Below, piece after piece: positions 1-8,519 of a DNA stretch of 24,191 nt. Every line of letters begins with the position of its first letter. Within the stretch, counting starts at the first letter, position 1. The notes below the pieces were generated by a model. The model was not told where the DNA came from, did no database searches, and saw only the letters and a program-made list of their open reading frames with translations. Origin of the DNA: Methanothermobacter sp049720995 (lineage in GTDB: Archaea > Methanobacteriota > Methanobacteria > Methanobacteriales > Methanothermobacteraceae). The stretch lies in contig NZ_JBNASF010000023.1 of the NCBI RefSeq assembly GCF_049720995.1, forward strand, positions 1-24,191. The letters are read 5' to 3'. The translations under genes were made by a program, and so were the position numbers.

Positions 1-54
1 AAGGAGCAGAGTTTAATGTGATGAAATAAGGAGCAGAGTTTAATGTGATGAAAT
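1..54. repeat. 27-bp perfect tandem repeat, two copies, at the window edge
   Basis: Bases 1-27 and 28-54 are identical and directly abut. The unit starts AAGGAGCAGAG and ends GTGATGAAAT. Its second half resembles the CAGA...AATG...TGAAAT pattern of Methanothermobacter-type CRISPR repeats as I remember them, so this could be the degenerate trailing end of an array lying to the left. No spacer separates the copies, so it is not a normal array unit. Because it lies exactly at the edge it could also be an assembly artefact. Confidence 0.8.
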
Positions 55-144
55 AATTAGGTGCTAAATATTATAATAATAGCCATTAATGAGCTAACTA
101 TTAACATACAAATTAAAAATTTATTATTCTTATTTAATAGATAA

Positions 145-156
145 TTATATATATAA
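145..156 (+). promoter_or_regulatory. TATA box for the cas operon
   Basis: TTATATATATAA lies in a very AT-rich gene-free stretch (55-231), about 80 bases before the cas6 start. Archaeal spacing would put the transcription start near 170-180, leaving a leader of about 55 nt with the GAGGTG ribosome binding site at 216-221. It is the clearest TATA-like element before the first cas gene. The surrounding AT-richness makes chance matches likely, so this is a prediction. Confidence 0.5.
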
Positions 157-231
157 CTTTTATAGTAGTATATTTGATGGTCACTACTTCATGATTCAAT
201 TCAATAAATGAAATTGAGGTGCAGTGAATTC

Positions 232-951
232 ATGAGATTACTTATCAAATTTAAAAGTGATGAATCGTTCAAATATTCCTCAATTAACAACTACACTATT
301 CAAGGTTTTATCTATTCTTTTTTAAAGAGAAGTAATTCATTTCACGATTACCATGACATGGAGGGCTTTAAGTATTTTTGTTTCTCTAACATCTTCCCAC
401 TATCTGATTTTAAAAAAGGAGAATTAAAAAACATAATAATATCTTCTCCTAATTTTAAGCTCATAAAGACACTTGAAAAGGAATTGAAAAAGAGAGAATC
501 AGCATATCTTGGTAATTATCCAGTTAAAATAGAATCCGTAAGTCTATTCAAACCCAGACTTGAAAGACAGTTCATAACCAGTACTCCCATTGTCCTCTAT
601 AAGGATGTTAGAAAGAATTACTATTTCTCAATGAAGAAGACTCACGACTTTCAGTTTTTCATGGATCGCCTGAAAGAAAACGCCCTCAAGAAATATAATT
701 CATTTTATGATGAGGAGTACTACTTTGAGGGGAACATTTTTGATAGGCTTGAATATGGTCGTGAAGTCGCAGTCAGACTCAAAAAGGCAGATAAACTTTT
801 TATAGTAATAGGCACGCTCTGGAAAAATCTTGAGAAGTTTAACATGGATAATAAGAAGTTTTACTATTTTTTACTGAATTGTGGCCTTGGAGAAAAGAAT
901 TCACTTGGATTTGGAATGTTAAATACGATGGGGAGTCTTAAAAATGCTTGA
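232..951 (+). CDS. cas6: Cas6, CRISPR pre-crRNA endoribonuclease
   Basis: Cas6 cuts the repeat of the CRISPR transcript and leaves an 8-nt 5' handle on each crRNA; in type I-B it can stay with the Cascade complex. The 239-residue protein begins MRLLIKFKSD and has the RAMP-type layout. An HDYHD segment (residues 38-42) followed by FKYFCFS fits the usual Cas6 His-containing region; H41 is a candidate catalytic residue. The C-terminus carries the glycine-rich loop GLGEKNSLGFGML. An upstream in-frame ATG at 208 would add eight residues, but GAGGTG at 216-221 sits correctly for the ATG at 232, so 232 is chosen. It is the first gene of the cas operon and overlaps cas8b by 8 bases. Confidence 0.92.
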   Translation: MRLLIKFKSDESFKYSSINNYTIQGFIYSFLKRSNSFHDYHDMEGFKYFCFSNIFPLSDFKKGELKNIIISSPNFKLIKTLEKELKKRESAYLGNYPVKIESVSLFKPRLERQFITSTPIVLYKDVRKNYYFSMKKTHDFQFFMDRLKENALKKYNSFYDEEYYFEGNIFDRLEYGREVAVRLKKADKLFIVIGTLWKNLEKFNMDNKKFYYFLLNCGLGEKNSLGFGMLNTMGSLKNA

Positions 952-2623
952 AATAAACTTTGACAAACACGACTTTCTCTATGACAACGGGATTGTGAAT
1001 ATATTTTCAGAGTTAAGATCAGATAAAAGATTTGAAAAAGTTGACGAATACAAAGTGAAGTACAAAAATTCAGATTTTATACTTAAAGATACGTGTCTTG
1101 AGTTCAAGGGAAGATTTGAGGATTTAAAAGAATCATATTATATTTTAAGAAGTATTTATTATTCAAGAGTATTTGAAGAAACCCAAAACTACAAACCTTA
1201 TTATGATCAGAAGACTGATGATGTTTTAATACGACCAAAACTGAATGTTAAACCATTTCTTCAGAGATCAGAAAGGACAAATCACCTTTTACCAAGAGTT
1301 AAGGTTTCCAAAGAAAAATTGCAGCTTTTAAAAGAAAGAGAACTCGAAGTGAAAAAAAAATTTGACAAGAAGATAGGTAAAAATGAGAGTCTTCAGTACG
1401 GTAAAAAGAGCGAGGTCATGATTTACCTTGAACCTGAGGAACTTGGTAAAAAGATAGCATCGCGAATAAAGGAGATTTTGGAAGGTGATGAATGTTTCCT
1501 TTGCGGGCTTAAATATTCCAAATACCTTGACGATGAAAGTAAAGAGAAGGAATTCAAAATATTATCTTCGAATCTGATATTTGATTTTGGAACAGGAGAT
1601 TCAAAGCCCTCTTTCAGAGATTTAAGATCGGGAAAAGACATAACAGCTTGTTTTATATGTGATCTGATATACAGATATGGTCTTATTAATAATTATTTCC
1701 AGAAAAACAACGTTTTTATAGTCGCAGCACCTTCTTTAAGGTTTCTTTATCATGTCAAAAAGAATTTGAAAATCCCTATGGACTATATTGAGGAATCAAA
1801 TAATGGTTCTAATTTCATTGTTGCAGGGGATTTTGCCGCAACTGACGTTTATTCAAAATTACTATTGTTACTTTATAAAATCAAATCTAAAATCATTAGT
1901 ATGGATGATCTGTCCTATCTCTCTGTCTTTTGCTTTATGGTAACTGGGAGGGGAGTAGATGATTTAAGGGTATATAACAAACTCTCATATATATCAGAAT
2001 TCTTTGATAGGACCAAAACCATAAAAAACAGTTCAGAGAATTTATTTTTAAAAACAATAATAAATTATGCTTATTATAAGGATATAAATAAGTCTGAAGG
2101 CAAGAATTTGCCAAGGAAGGAACTTTCAAGGAGAATACTTCTTGGTCTTCCTTTGGACCCTGTCATTATGGATCTATCTTTTTACAATCTTTCCTTGGAT
2201 AAACCCTCGGTTTTGAGCCCCCCATTACTCTATCAATTTCTTAAGGAATACTTGGAGGTAACTGGAATGACGGAATTAAAAGAATTACATAGGATATGCC
2301 GACTTGTGGGAGATAGAATAGGATATTTCGCAGCCCAATATGGAAATAAAGATATAATGTACCCTTTGAGAGAAATAGGAAATCTAGAAGGACTTACAGA
2401 GTTTTTTAAGAACCTTGAATATGAAATAATGAAAGAAAACGCTGGAGCTCTATGGAATTCTAAAGAAAATGAAACAGGTAAAACATACAGCAAACTGATA
2501 AATGACCTCCTTGAAGAAGCGGATAATAACAAGAAAATCCTTTTGATAAGGAATTACCTTGCTATTTATGCTATACAGAAATATCTATCGGCTATATATG
2601 CTAAAAACAAAGGAGGATCTTAA
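944..2623 (+). CDS. cas8b: Cas8b1/Cst1, large subunit of type I-B Cascade
   Basis: The large subunit recognises the PAM and helps recruit Cas3 to the Cascade-bound target. This 559-residue protein has two CxxC pairs, ECFLCG (C184, C187) and ACFICD (C236, C239), the pattern that defines the CXXC-CXXC Cst1 family of type I-B (Tneap) systems; they probably form one zinc site. Its position between cas6 and cas7 agrees. Sequence outside the Cys region is not strongly recognisable by eye, as is normal for these fast-evolving subunits. It begins inside the end of cas6 (8-base overlap) and its stop lies one base before the cas7 ATG, so translation is probably coupled. The N-terminal third is rich in Lys and Glu. 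Confidence 0.85.
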   Translation: MLEINFDKHDFLYDNGIVNIFSELRSDKRFEKVDEYKVKYKNSDFILKDTCLEFKGRFEDLKESYYILRSIYYSRVFEETQNYKPYYDQKTDDVLIRPKLNVKPFLQRSERTNHLLPRVKVSKEKLQLLKERELEVKKKFDKKIGKNESLQYGKKSEVMIYLEPEELGKKIASRIKEILEGDECFLCGLKYSKYLDDESKEKEFKILSSNLIFDFGTGDSKPSFRDLRSGKDITACFICDLIYRYGLINNYFQKNNVFIVAAPSLRFLYHVKKNLKIPMDYIEESNNGSNFIVAGDFAATDVYSKLLLLLYKIKSKIISMDDLSYLSVFCFMVTGRGVDDLRVYNKLSYISEFFDRTKTIKNSSENLFLKTIINYAYYKDINKSEGKNLPRKELSRRILLGLPLDPVIMDLSFYNLSLDKPSVLSPPLLYQFLKEYLEVTGMTELKELHRICRLVGDRIGYFAAQYGNKDIMYPLREIGNLEGLTEFFKNLEYEIMKENAGALWNSKENETGKTYSKLINDLLEEADNNKKILLIRNYLAIYAIQKYLSAIYAKNKGGS

Positions 2624-2624
2624 A

Positions 2625-3533
2625 ATGAGTCGAAAATTTGTGAATATTGGGTACATTACCAAGGTTAACATAGACAACCTAAACAGCAGTGAAAACCCAG
2701 GTAACATGGTAGTTTTGAAGAAAGTTCAGGATAGTAAAGGAAATTATTTCCCATATGTTTCAGGCCAGGCAATGAGATACTACTTGAAGGAAACAATGAA
2801 TCAACTGGGAATGAAAATTACAAAGTTAGATAAGAATGGTGAATATATAATTGAAGCTAAAAGTAAAGGAGATGAGAGATATACTGACATACTAAATAAC
2901 CATCCCGATCTTGATCTATTTGGATTTATGGAAGCAGCTAAGGGCTCAGGAAAAATGGCCCTCAGGCGCTGGTCTCCTGTAAAGGTATCGCCTCTCATAA
3001 GTATATTTCCGTGGAAGGGGGAGACAGATTTTCTTACAAGAAAGAAAGAGGGGCAAGAAGGCGGGGATCTAGTTAAAGTTGAGATAAACACCTTTAATTT
3101 CATGAGAGGAAATATTGTAATGGACCTTGACGCGATAGGGGCTAGTGTTGATGAAATGAGCTATGAGATTAAGGATGTCATAGATTCTGAAGAAAAGAGA
3201 TCACGGATAGGGTACCTTGTTGACGCAATAAAAACCATCGATGGGGGAGCAAAAAAGGCGAGGCTTCTTGATGATTTAACTCCCAAACTAGTGGTTGTAA
3301 CTCTCCAGAAAGCAGGAACCCCAATTTTCCTCAATTCACTTGACATTGATGAAAATGGAAACATTAAAATAGAGTACATAAAGGAAGTAATAGACGAGTT
3401 CAGCGAAATAATCGAGGAGTGCTGCATAGGTATACGTTCAGGAATATTTTCCAATGAGGAAGAGATAAAATCATCATTTGATGATGTAACCTCGGTTAAC
3501 AGAGCTCTTGACCGTGTGAAGAAATGGGCTTAA
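2625..3533 (+). CDS. cas7: Cas7 (Cst2/DevR family), Cascade backbone subunit
   Basis: Cas7 polymerises along the crRNA spacer to form the backbone of Cascade. The 302-residue protein starts MSRKFVNIGYITKVNIDNLN and continues with FPYVSGQAMRYYLKE; an S/G-Q-A-hR-Y/L segment of this kind is typical of the Cst2/DevR branch of Cas7. The ATG at 2625 is preceded by a very strong ribosome binding site, AGGAGGATC at 2611-2619, the best in the operon, which fits the need for several copies of this subunit. The same frame is open further upstream, but no ribosome binding site supports an earlier start. It is followed by cas5 after 10 bases. Confidence 0.9.
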   Translation: MSRKFVNIGYITKVNIDNLNSSENPGNMVVLKKVQDSKGNYFPYVSGQAMRYYLKETMNQLGMKITKLDKNGEYIIEAKSKGDERYTDILNNHPDLDLFGFMEAAKGSGKMALRRWSPVKVSPLISIFPWKGETDFLTRKKEGQEGGDLVKVEINTFNFMRGNIVMDLDAIGASVDEMSYEIKDVIDSEEKRSRIGYLVDAIKTIDGGAKKARLLDDLTPKLVVVTLQKAGTPIFLNSLDIDENGNIKIEYIKEVIDEFSEIIEECCIGIRSGIFSNEEEIKSSFDDVTSVNRALDRVKKWA

Positions 3534-3543
3534 CGGTGTTAAA

Positions 3544-4239
3544 ATGGAAGCAGTGAGGTTCATTGCAGAGGGACTTATAAATTCCTTTAGAATACCCCAG
3601 ACATCAGTTTTTCAGTTGACATACCTTGCACCGACTAAGACACAGATAGCGGGGCTTCTGGCAAATATTATGGGCAAGAACGAGGAAGGATACTACAATC
3701 TTCTTAATGATATCAAGGTTGGTATAGTACCATTGTACATAGAATCAATTTTCAATGATGCATGGACCTTCAAAAAATGGAAACCTGCTGGAGCTGGTCG
3801 AGACATATTACAACGTGAAAAGATTTACAGAGGCAAATTCCTGATATACATCTCTGCCGAGGAGTCTGTTCTTGAGGATATCTTTAAATTTTTGAGGTAT
3901 CCCTCAAGGATACCTTCTCTTGGCATGGACGATGAAATGGTTCTCATAAGAGATATAAAAAAGATTGAAATGGACTACAAAAAAGATTCGGTTGTACATA
4001 GCATCTTTAGTTACACTGAGGGAATGAAATACACTCATCACCCTATAGAGAATGGCCTTCAGGTATTATTTCCACCTAGGATAATTACCACTAATCTTAA
4101 CTTCAACAGAGAAGTAATCCCTCGAAAACCAGTAGACTTTGTTCAGATCGTGGAGTTCCTTGGGTTCGAATTTATGCTCAATGAAAGCAAGGAAATTTAT
4201 TTTGACAGAGAATATTCATATAACATAGAAATGATCTGA
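3544..4239 (+). CDS. cas5: Cas5 (Cas5b/Cas5t), Cascade subunit binding the crRNA 5' handle
   Basis: Cas5 caps the crRNA 5' handle in type I Cascade. The 231-residue protein begins MEAVRFIAEGLINSFRIPQT and continues with a Y-L-A-P-T-K-T-Q-IAGLLANIMG stretch, the family's characteristic N-terminal pattern (a RAMP beta strand, then the P-T-x-xx-GLL segment). A GGTGT ribosome binding site (3535-3539) precedes the ATG. It sits between cas7 and cas3, as in other Tneap-type operons. There is no sign that it has taken on RNA cleavage: a separate Cas6 is present. Confidence 0.88.
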   Translation: MEAVRFIAEGLINSFRIPQTSVFQLTYLAPTKTQIAGLLANIMGKNEEGYYNLLNDIKVGIVPLYIESIFNDAWTFKKWKPAGAGRDILQREKIYRGKFLIYISAEESVLEDIFKFLRYPSRIPSLGMDDEMVLIRDIKKIEMDYKKDSVVHSIFSYTEGMKYTHHPIENGLQVLFPPRIITTNLNFNREVIPRKPVDFVQIVEFLGFEFMLNESKEIYFDREYSYNIEMI

Positions 4240-4243
4240 GCCA

Positions 4244-6670
4244 ATGACTAAGATCAGAGTGCATGCCATGATTGGACTAAGGGATTTTGTAGTTAAACAT
4301 AAGGATGAATTTGTTAAAATTTATGGCATAGATCCATCCTTTTTTGAAAAGAATATTATAGCAAAGACTGCTACTGATGGCTCCTTTACTCTGAAAGAAC
4401 ACACTGAAAGCGCTTTGAATTCTCTCAAGGATTTTTTAGATGAAAACAGAGAAATTATTGATTCATTTGCAGAAAGAAATGATATTAACAAACAATCTCT
4501 ACTGGATTCGCTCTTTTTTTCGGTTTTTTTCCATGACCTGGGAAAGGGAACCATGGAATTTTACAATGATAAGATTTTAAACAAGGGGAAATCATACCAT
4601 CCTCTTTACTCAATCTATTTTACACACGATCTTGGCCTGACCATAAATGGCATTGATTACGTTACACTCGCAGTACTCACACATCACACGGTTTTACATG
4701 AGGATATTTACTCTGATGAAAAATTTAAGGACATGGAACCACCCATTTACTTCAAAGAAACAATTAAATTCGCTTTTAGATATCCTGAGTATTATAAAAA
4801 ATTTTTTAATAAGGAATGCACTTACAACTTTAAGTTTAAAATGCCCTCTAAAAATCCTCATGACCTATTAAGGGCTAAATTTTCTTGGAATTTCGATGAA
4901 AAGGGAATTTTAGATAGTCTAAATAATTTTCTCAGCGAAGCCAGCATTCTGGAGAAGAAAAAGGTAAAAGAGATCTATGGATTTATAACGGGTAATTTAA
5001 TAAGAGCAGACTGGTCTGCAAGCGGTTCATACAACATAAGCCATGAATTTATTTCAAAGGATGAATTCTTGGAAAAAATTAAATTCAGAGCCTTTAAGAA
5101 GGGAAGAAACTTTGTTAAAAAAGCTTTCCAGGAAAAGGCTTCTCAGAGCCATGAAAACCTTGTTATAAAAATACCTACTGGGGAAGGGAAAACAGAGGCG
5201 GCACTTCTATGGGCCCTAAACAATGTGAGAAATAAACATACCAAAATAATATACACAATGCCGACCCAGGTCACGAGTAATTCAATGTACAAACGTCTGA
5301 AACATTACTTCGGGAACGAAAACGTAGGCATACTGCACGGATCCTCCTCGATTATACTTAGAGAGGAATATACTGATAATGAAACGATATGGAGAGAAAG
5401 TATACTTAATAAGACATTTTCAAAGCCTGTAACCGTATCAACATTGGATTCATTCATTCTTAGTTTTTTTAACATAAAAAAATGGCCCCTTTCACAGTTG
5501 AATATTGAAAACTCACTTCTAATAATTGATGAAATACACTCCTATGATTGGCAGATGCTGGGGGCCCTTAAAAGGATATTGCATGAACTTAAAGGGAGGG
5601 GGTGCAAATTTACAATAATGAGCGCTACCTTTCCCAAAAACATTGAAAAAACTCTTTTAGAAGGATTAGAATACAGAATAATAACTGAAAATGAGCTTTT
5701 TGATTACAAGCCCTTCATTTTAAAAACAGAAAACTCTCAGATAACAGATGTAATAGATCATATAATCCATGCTTTCAATGAAAAAAAGAAGGTTTTGGTA
5801 GTTACTAATACTGTAAGCAGATCTAAAGAACTTTATAGATGTCTAAAGAAATCAGGATTTTTTAATACAAGAAAATCACCTAATGAATCCACGGATCTCA
5901 TACTTTACAATTCACAATTCACTAAAAAGGATAGGAAGGATAAAGAGAATGAAATTGAACTTAAAGAGAAATGGAAAGATAGAGGCCTGGTCTTGGTTGC
6001 GACTCAGGTAGTCGAAATTTCCTTAGATATAGATTTCGATTTATTGTTTACTGAAATAGCTCCACTTGACTCTATAACACAGAGGGCTGGAAGAATAAAC
6101 AGAAATAAAGATCCTGAAAAAATTGGGGAGATTTACATATCGATGGACATTGAGGCTGAAAATGATAGGGGACAGTGGGTGTATCCTTATGGAAAAAATG
6201 TGATAGAATGCTCAAAAACTATAGTTAAAGAAGGAACCCCTTCCCTTGGTGAAATGGCTGAAATGGTATCAAATCTTTATGGATCCCTCTTTGAACTTGA
6301 AGATATCTACTTTGAATTTAAAAATAAATTTAAAAAGGGTTATGATAAATACGACGTTGTTATAGGAAAAAAAGGTCCCTACACTATCAGGTTTAGAACG
6401 GAGGATTTAGAGGAGATTTCTAGATTACTAGCTCTGCGGGACATTGATGAGCGCTTTGCAAAAATTGATGTTGTTCCAGCGGTTCTTGCTGATGGAGAAA
6501 ATATTGACAGATTTGAAAATACGGTTGGCATACCAAAGTGGCTTTTTATTAAAATGTTAAAGGAGGGTAAGATAGACGAGATGGAGAGATTTTATCTTGC
6601 TCATGGATTCAATTACGATTATGAAATTGGACTTGATTTGCAAGAAGAGGATGATTGGAACTTTATTTGA
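4244..6670 (+). CDS. cas3: Cas3, HD nuclease fused to superfamily 2 helicase
   Basis: Cas3 is recruited by target-bound Cascade and unwinds and degrades the foreign DNA. The 808-residue protein has an N-terminal HD nuclease: H53 (KEHTES), H97-D98 (FFHDLGKGT), H119 and H147-H148 supply the metal ligands. The helicase follows: Walker A PTGEGKT near residue 311, the DEIH box near 429, motif III SATFP, and motif VI QRAGRINR near 612. All key residues seem intact, so a functional full-length Cas3 is expected. The ATG at 4244 lies four bases after the cas5 stop without a clear ribosome binding site, so coupling to cas5 is likely; an ATG at 4268 is a less likely alternative. The gene is strongly AT-rich. 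Confidence 0.96.
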   Translation: MTKIRVHAMIGLRDFVVKHKDEFVKIYGIDPSFFEKNIIAKTATDGSFTLKEHTESALNSLKDFLDENREIIDSFAERNDINKQSLLDSLFFSVFFHDLGKGTMEFYNDKILNKGKSYHPLYSIYFTHDLGLTINGIDYVTLAVLTHHTVLHEDIYSDEKFKDMEPPIYFKETIKFAFRYPEYYKKFFNKECTYNFKFKMPSKNPHDLLRAKFSWNFDEKGILDSLNNFLSEASILEKKKVKEIYGFITGNLIRADWSASGSYNISHEFISKDEFLEKIKFRAFKKGRNFVKKAFQEKASQSHENLVIKIPTGEGKTEAALLWALNNVRNKHTKIIYTMPTQVTSNSMYKRLKHYFGNENVGILHGSSSIILREEYTDNETIWRESILNKTFSKPVTVSTLDSFILSFFNIKKWPLSQLNIENSLLIIDEIHSYDWQMLGALKRILHELKGRGCKFTIMSATFPKNIEKTLLEGLEYRIITENELFDYKPFILKTENSQITDVIDHIIHAFNEKKKVLVVTNTVSRSKELYRCLKKSGFFNTRKSPNESTDLILYNSQFTKKDRKDKENEIELKEKWKDRGLVLVATQVVEISLDIDFDLLFTEIAPLDSITQRAGRINRNKDPEKIGEIYISMDIEAENDRGQWVYPYGKNVIECSKTIVKEGTPSLGEMAEMVSNLYGSLFELEDIYFEFKNKFKKGYDKYDVVIGKKGPYTIRFRTEDLEEISRLLALRDIDERFAKIDVVPAVLADGENIDRFENTVGIPKWLFIKMLKEGKIDEMERFYLAHGFNYDYEIGLDLQEEDDWNFI

Positions 6671-6681
6671 ATTTGATTTCC

Positions 6682-7170
6682 ATGAGAGTAACAGGTGTGA
6701 TGATACAGTACTATATAGCTTGTAAAAGAGAGCTATGGTTATTTTCAAAGCAGATAAACATGAATTACGATAATGAAGATATTCTTATTGGAAGATTAAT
6801 CCATGAGAAGAGTTATTCTCGGAAGAATAAGAGCATAAATTTTGGGGATATTGCTATAGATTTTATAAATAACAAAAACTTGACTGTTTTTGAGATAAAA
6901 AAATCAAGTAAACTTGAAGAGCCCGTTAGATATCAGCTTTATTATTACTTATGGTATATCAAAAAATTTACAGGAAGGGATGTTAAGGGAGTAATCCTTT
7001 ACCCCACAGAGAAGAAACGAGAAGAAGTTAAATTGACAAGAAAAATTGAAGAGGAAATAGAGGAACTAGTGGATAACGTAAAGCAAATCCTAAAAAAAGA
7101 AAACCCACCACCTGTTATTTTTAGGCATTACTGTCGTAGATGCAGTTATTATGAATTTTGCATGGCATAA
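6682..7170 (+). CDS. cas4: Cas4, RecB-like Fe-S exonuclease for spacer acquisition
   Basis: Cas4 trims prespacers and selects their PAM end, acting with Cas1-Cas2. The 162-residue protein has the four cysteines of the Fe-S cluster: C14 (YIACKREL) and C151, C154, C160 near the C-terminus (CRRCSYYEFC). The RecB nuclease residues are H41 (RLIHEK), D60 (AIDFI) and E71/K73 (FEIKK). I chose ATG 6682, giving MRVTGVMIQYY, because Cas4 proteins of this branch usually begin with an M-x-[VI]-T-G segment; the frame is open a little further back. It lies 11 bases after cas3 and 14 before cas1, in the standard cas4-cas1-cas2 order. Confidence 0.93.
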   Translation: MRVTGVMIQYYIACKRELWLFSKQINMNYDNEDILIGRLIHEKSYSRKNKSINFGDIAIDFINNKNLTVFEIKKSSKLEEPVRYQLYYYLWYIKKFTGRDVKGVILYPTEKKREEVKLTRKIEEEIEELVDNVKQILKKENPPPVIFRHYCRRCSYYEFCMA

Positions 7171-7184
7171 AAAGGAGAGATTAT

Positions 7185-8156
7185 ATGAAGGATCCTTTGT
7201 ATATAACTTCCCATGGGACATTATCTCGCCGAGGAAACACTTTATATTTTATCAATAAAGATATTAAAAAACCATTACCAGTTAACCGTATAAATGAAAT
7301 AAATTGCTATGGGAAGGTTACCCTGAAGTCAGGAGCATCATCTATGCTAATGAAAATGGGCATACCTGTTAATTTTTTCAATAAATATGGTTATTATGAA
7401 GGATCTTTATATCCTAGATTACAGCTCAATTCTGGACTGGTGGTGGTGAAACAATCTGAACATTACATTGACTCCGCTAAAAGGTCTCAGATTGCTAAAG
7501 AGATGGTTTTAGGTATCAGACACAACTTAATTAAGTCTTTGAAATACTATAGAAAGAAAGGTAAAGATGTTGATTCATACATAGATACCATAAAAAAGGA
7601 GAATGTGGAAGGGGATATCCCCCAACTGATGAGTAGTGAGGGACGCATGTGGAATGCGTATTATCAGAGCTTCAATTGTATTCTAAAAAAATTTAAAATG
7701 GTAAAGAGGGAGATAAGACCCCCAACAACTGAACTCAATGCCTTAATCTCATTTGGTAATTCTCTGCTTTATGTGAGTGCATTATCAGAGATTTATCATA
7801 CGTACCTTCATCCTTCTATCAGTTTTCTACATGAACCTGCTGAAAGGAGGTTTTCACTTTCTCTTGATATTGCGGATATCTTTAAGCCATTGATAGTCGG
7901 TAGAGTCATATTTAAGTTAGTGAATAATAAAATGATTTCTGAAAAGGATTTTGAGAGGGATGTTGGGGTTATGCTTAATGATAGAGGAAAGCAACTTTTT
8001 TTGAAGGAATATCAAAATAAACTTGATACAACCATAAAACATCCGAAAATCAAAAGAAAAGTTTCATACAAATATTTGATGCGATTAGAGGCGTATAAAC
8101 TAATCAAACATGTTCTAGGAGATCAGGAGTATGAAAGTTTTAAAGCATGGTGGTAA
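7185..8156 (+). CDS. cas1: Cas1, CRISPR integrase
   Basis: Cas1 is the metal-dependent integrase that inserts new spacers into the array. The 323-residue protein has the expected active-site residues: E152 in MSSEGRMWNAYY, H216 in FLHEPAERR, and D228/D231 in SLDIADIFKP. Length and motif order match type I-B Cas1 proteins such as those in methanogens and Thermotogales. The ATG at 7185 is preceded by an AAAGGAGAG ribosome binding site (about 7169-7177) and is preferred over an earlier in-frame codon at 7158 that would overlap the end of cas4. The protein ends YESFKAWW, a plausible natural C-terminus. Cas2 follows after 73 bases, an unusually long gap for this operon (see the duplication entry). 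Confidence 0.97.
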   Translation: MKDPLYITSHGTLSRRGNTLYFINKDIKKPLPVNRINEINCYGKVTLKSGASSMLMKMGIPVNFFNKYGYYEGSLYPRLQLNSGLVVVKQSEHYIDSAKRSQIAKEMVLGIRHNLIKSLKYYRKKGKDVDSYIDTIKKENVEGDIPQLMSSEGRMWNAYYQSFNCILKKFKMVKREIRPPTTELNALISFGNSLLYVSALSEIYHTYLHPSISFLHEPAERRFSLSLDIADIFKPLIVGRVIFKLVNNKMISEKDFERDVGVMLNDRGKQLFLKEYQNKLDTTIKHPKIKRKVSYKYLMRLEAYKLIKHVLGDQEYESFKAWW

Positions 8157-8167
8157 CTTAGGTGCTT

Positions 8168-8209
8168 GTGTATTTTGTAGTTTATGATGGGATTGGCGGT
8201 TGTAGATGA
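8168..8209 (+). pseudogene. Probable duplicated 5' fragment of cas2
   Basis: A GTG codon at 8168, preceded by an AGGTG ribosome-binding-like site (about 8160-8164), opens a 13-codon frame reading VYFVVYDGIGGCR then stop (start valine would be Met). The first residues closely match the start of the real Cas2 (MYLLVVYDVD). At DNA level TGTAGTTTATGATG occurs at 8176-8189 and again at 8241-8254, 65 bases apart. The two copies are in different frames. The simplest reading is a partial tandem duplication of the cas2 start that has since decayed; a short upstream leader ORF is the alternative. Confidence 0.5.
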
Positions 8210-8229
8210 GTATCTGGTTGCGTGGTTGC

Positions 8230-8493
8230 ATGTATTTACTTGTAGTTTATGATGTAGATGTTAACAGAGTTAATAAAGTGCACAAGTTTTTGAAAACATA
8301 TCTTCACTGGAGACAGAATTCTGTATTTGAGGGTGAGATCAGTAGAGCACAATTCAATGAAATAAAAAGCGGCCTTAAAGAGTTGATTGATGAAACTTCG
8401 GATTCTATCCTGATCTATAGATTGCCTAATAAGAATTATTTATATATAGATATCATAGGAATTGAGAAAAATCCTATTGAATTTATTATCTAG
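8230..8493 (+). CDS. cas2: Cas2, structural partner of the Cas1 integrase
   Basis: Cas2 forms the central dimer of the Cas1-Cas2 spacer integration complex. The 87-residue protein starts MYLLVVYDVDVNRVNKVHKF, with the first beta strand and the conserved aspartate of the ferredoxin-like fold (YDVD), then LHWRQNSVFEGEIS and a C-terminal SILIYRL strand, all typical of Cas2. Length is normal for the family. An ATG at 8206 would add eight residues (MSIWLRGC) that do not belong to the family pattern, so 8230 is chosen. The ribosome binding site is weak (GTGGTT), whereas the decayed upstream copy has a better one; expression may therefore depend on reinitiation or read-through from upstream. Confidence 0.93.
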   Translation: MYLLVVYDVDVNRVNKVHKFLKTYLHWRQNSVFEGEISRAQFNEIKSGLKELIDETSDSILIYRLPNKNYLYIDIIGIEKNPIEFII

Positions 8494-8500
8494 GTCTGCC

Positions 8501-8509
8501 TTTATAAGT
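8501..8509 (+). promoter_or_regulatory. TATA box behind cas2, for a possible small RNA
   Basis: TTTATAAGT begins eight bases after the cas2 stop codon and points into a gene-free stretch. Usual archaeal spacing puts the start of transcription near 8526-8532. No open frame of any size follows on this strand, so if it is active it would make a short non-coding RNA covering the CRISPR-repeat-like sequences described next. The upstream B-recognition element is not convincing. Confidence 0.4.
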
Positions 8510-8519
8510 AAATTACATT

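Noticed and set aside
55..207. Possible CRISPR array or leader directly before cas6
   Set aside because: The stretch is AT-rich but shows no regularly spaced repeats. A leader function cannot be judged from the sequence alone.
4647..4871. A 74-codon frame inside cas3 on the same strand
   Set aside because: It lies wholly within the HD-nuclease region of cas3 in another frame and has no independent support.
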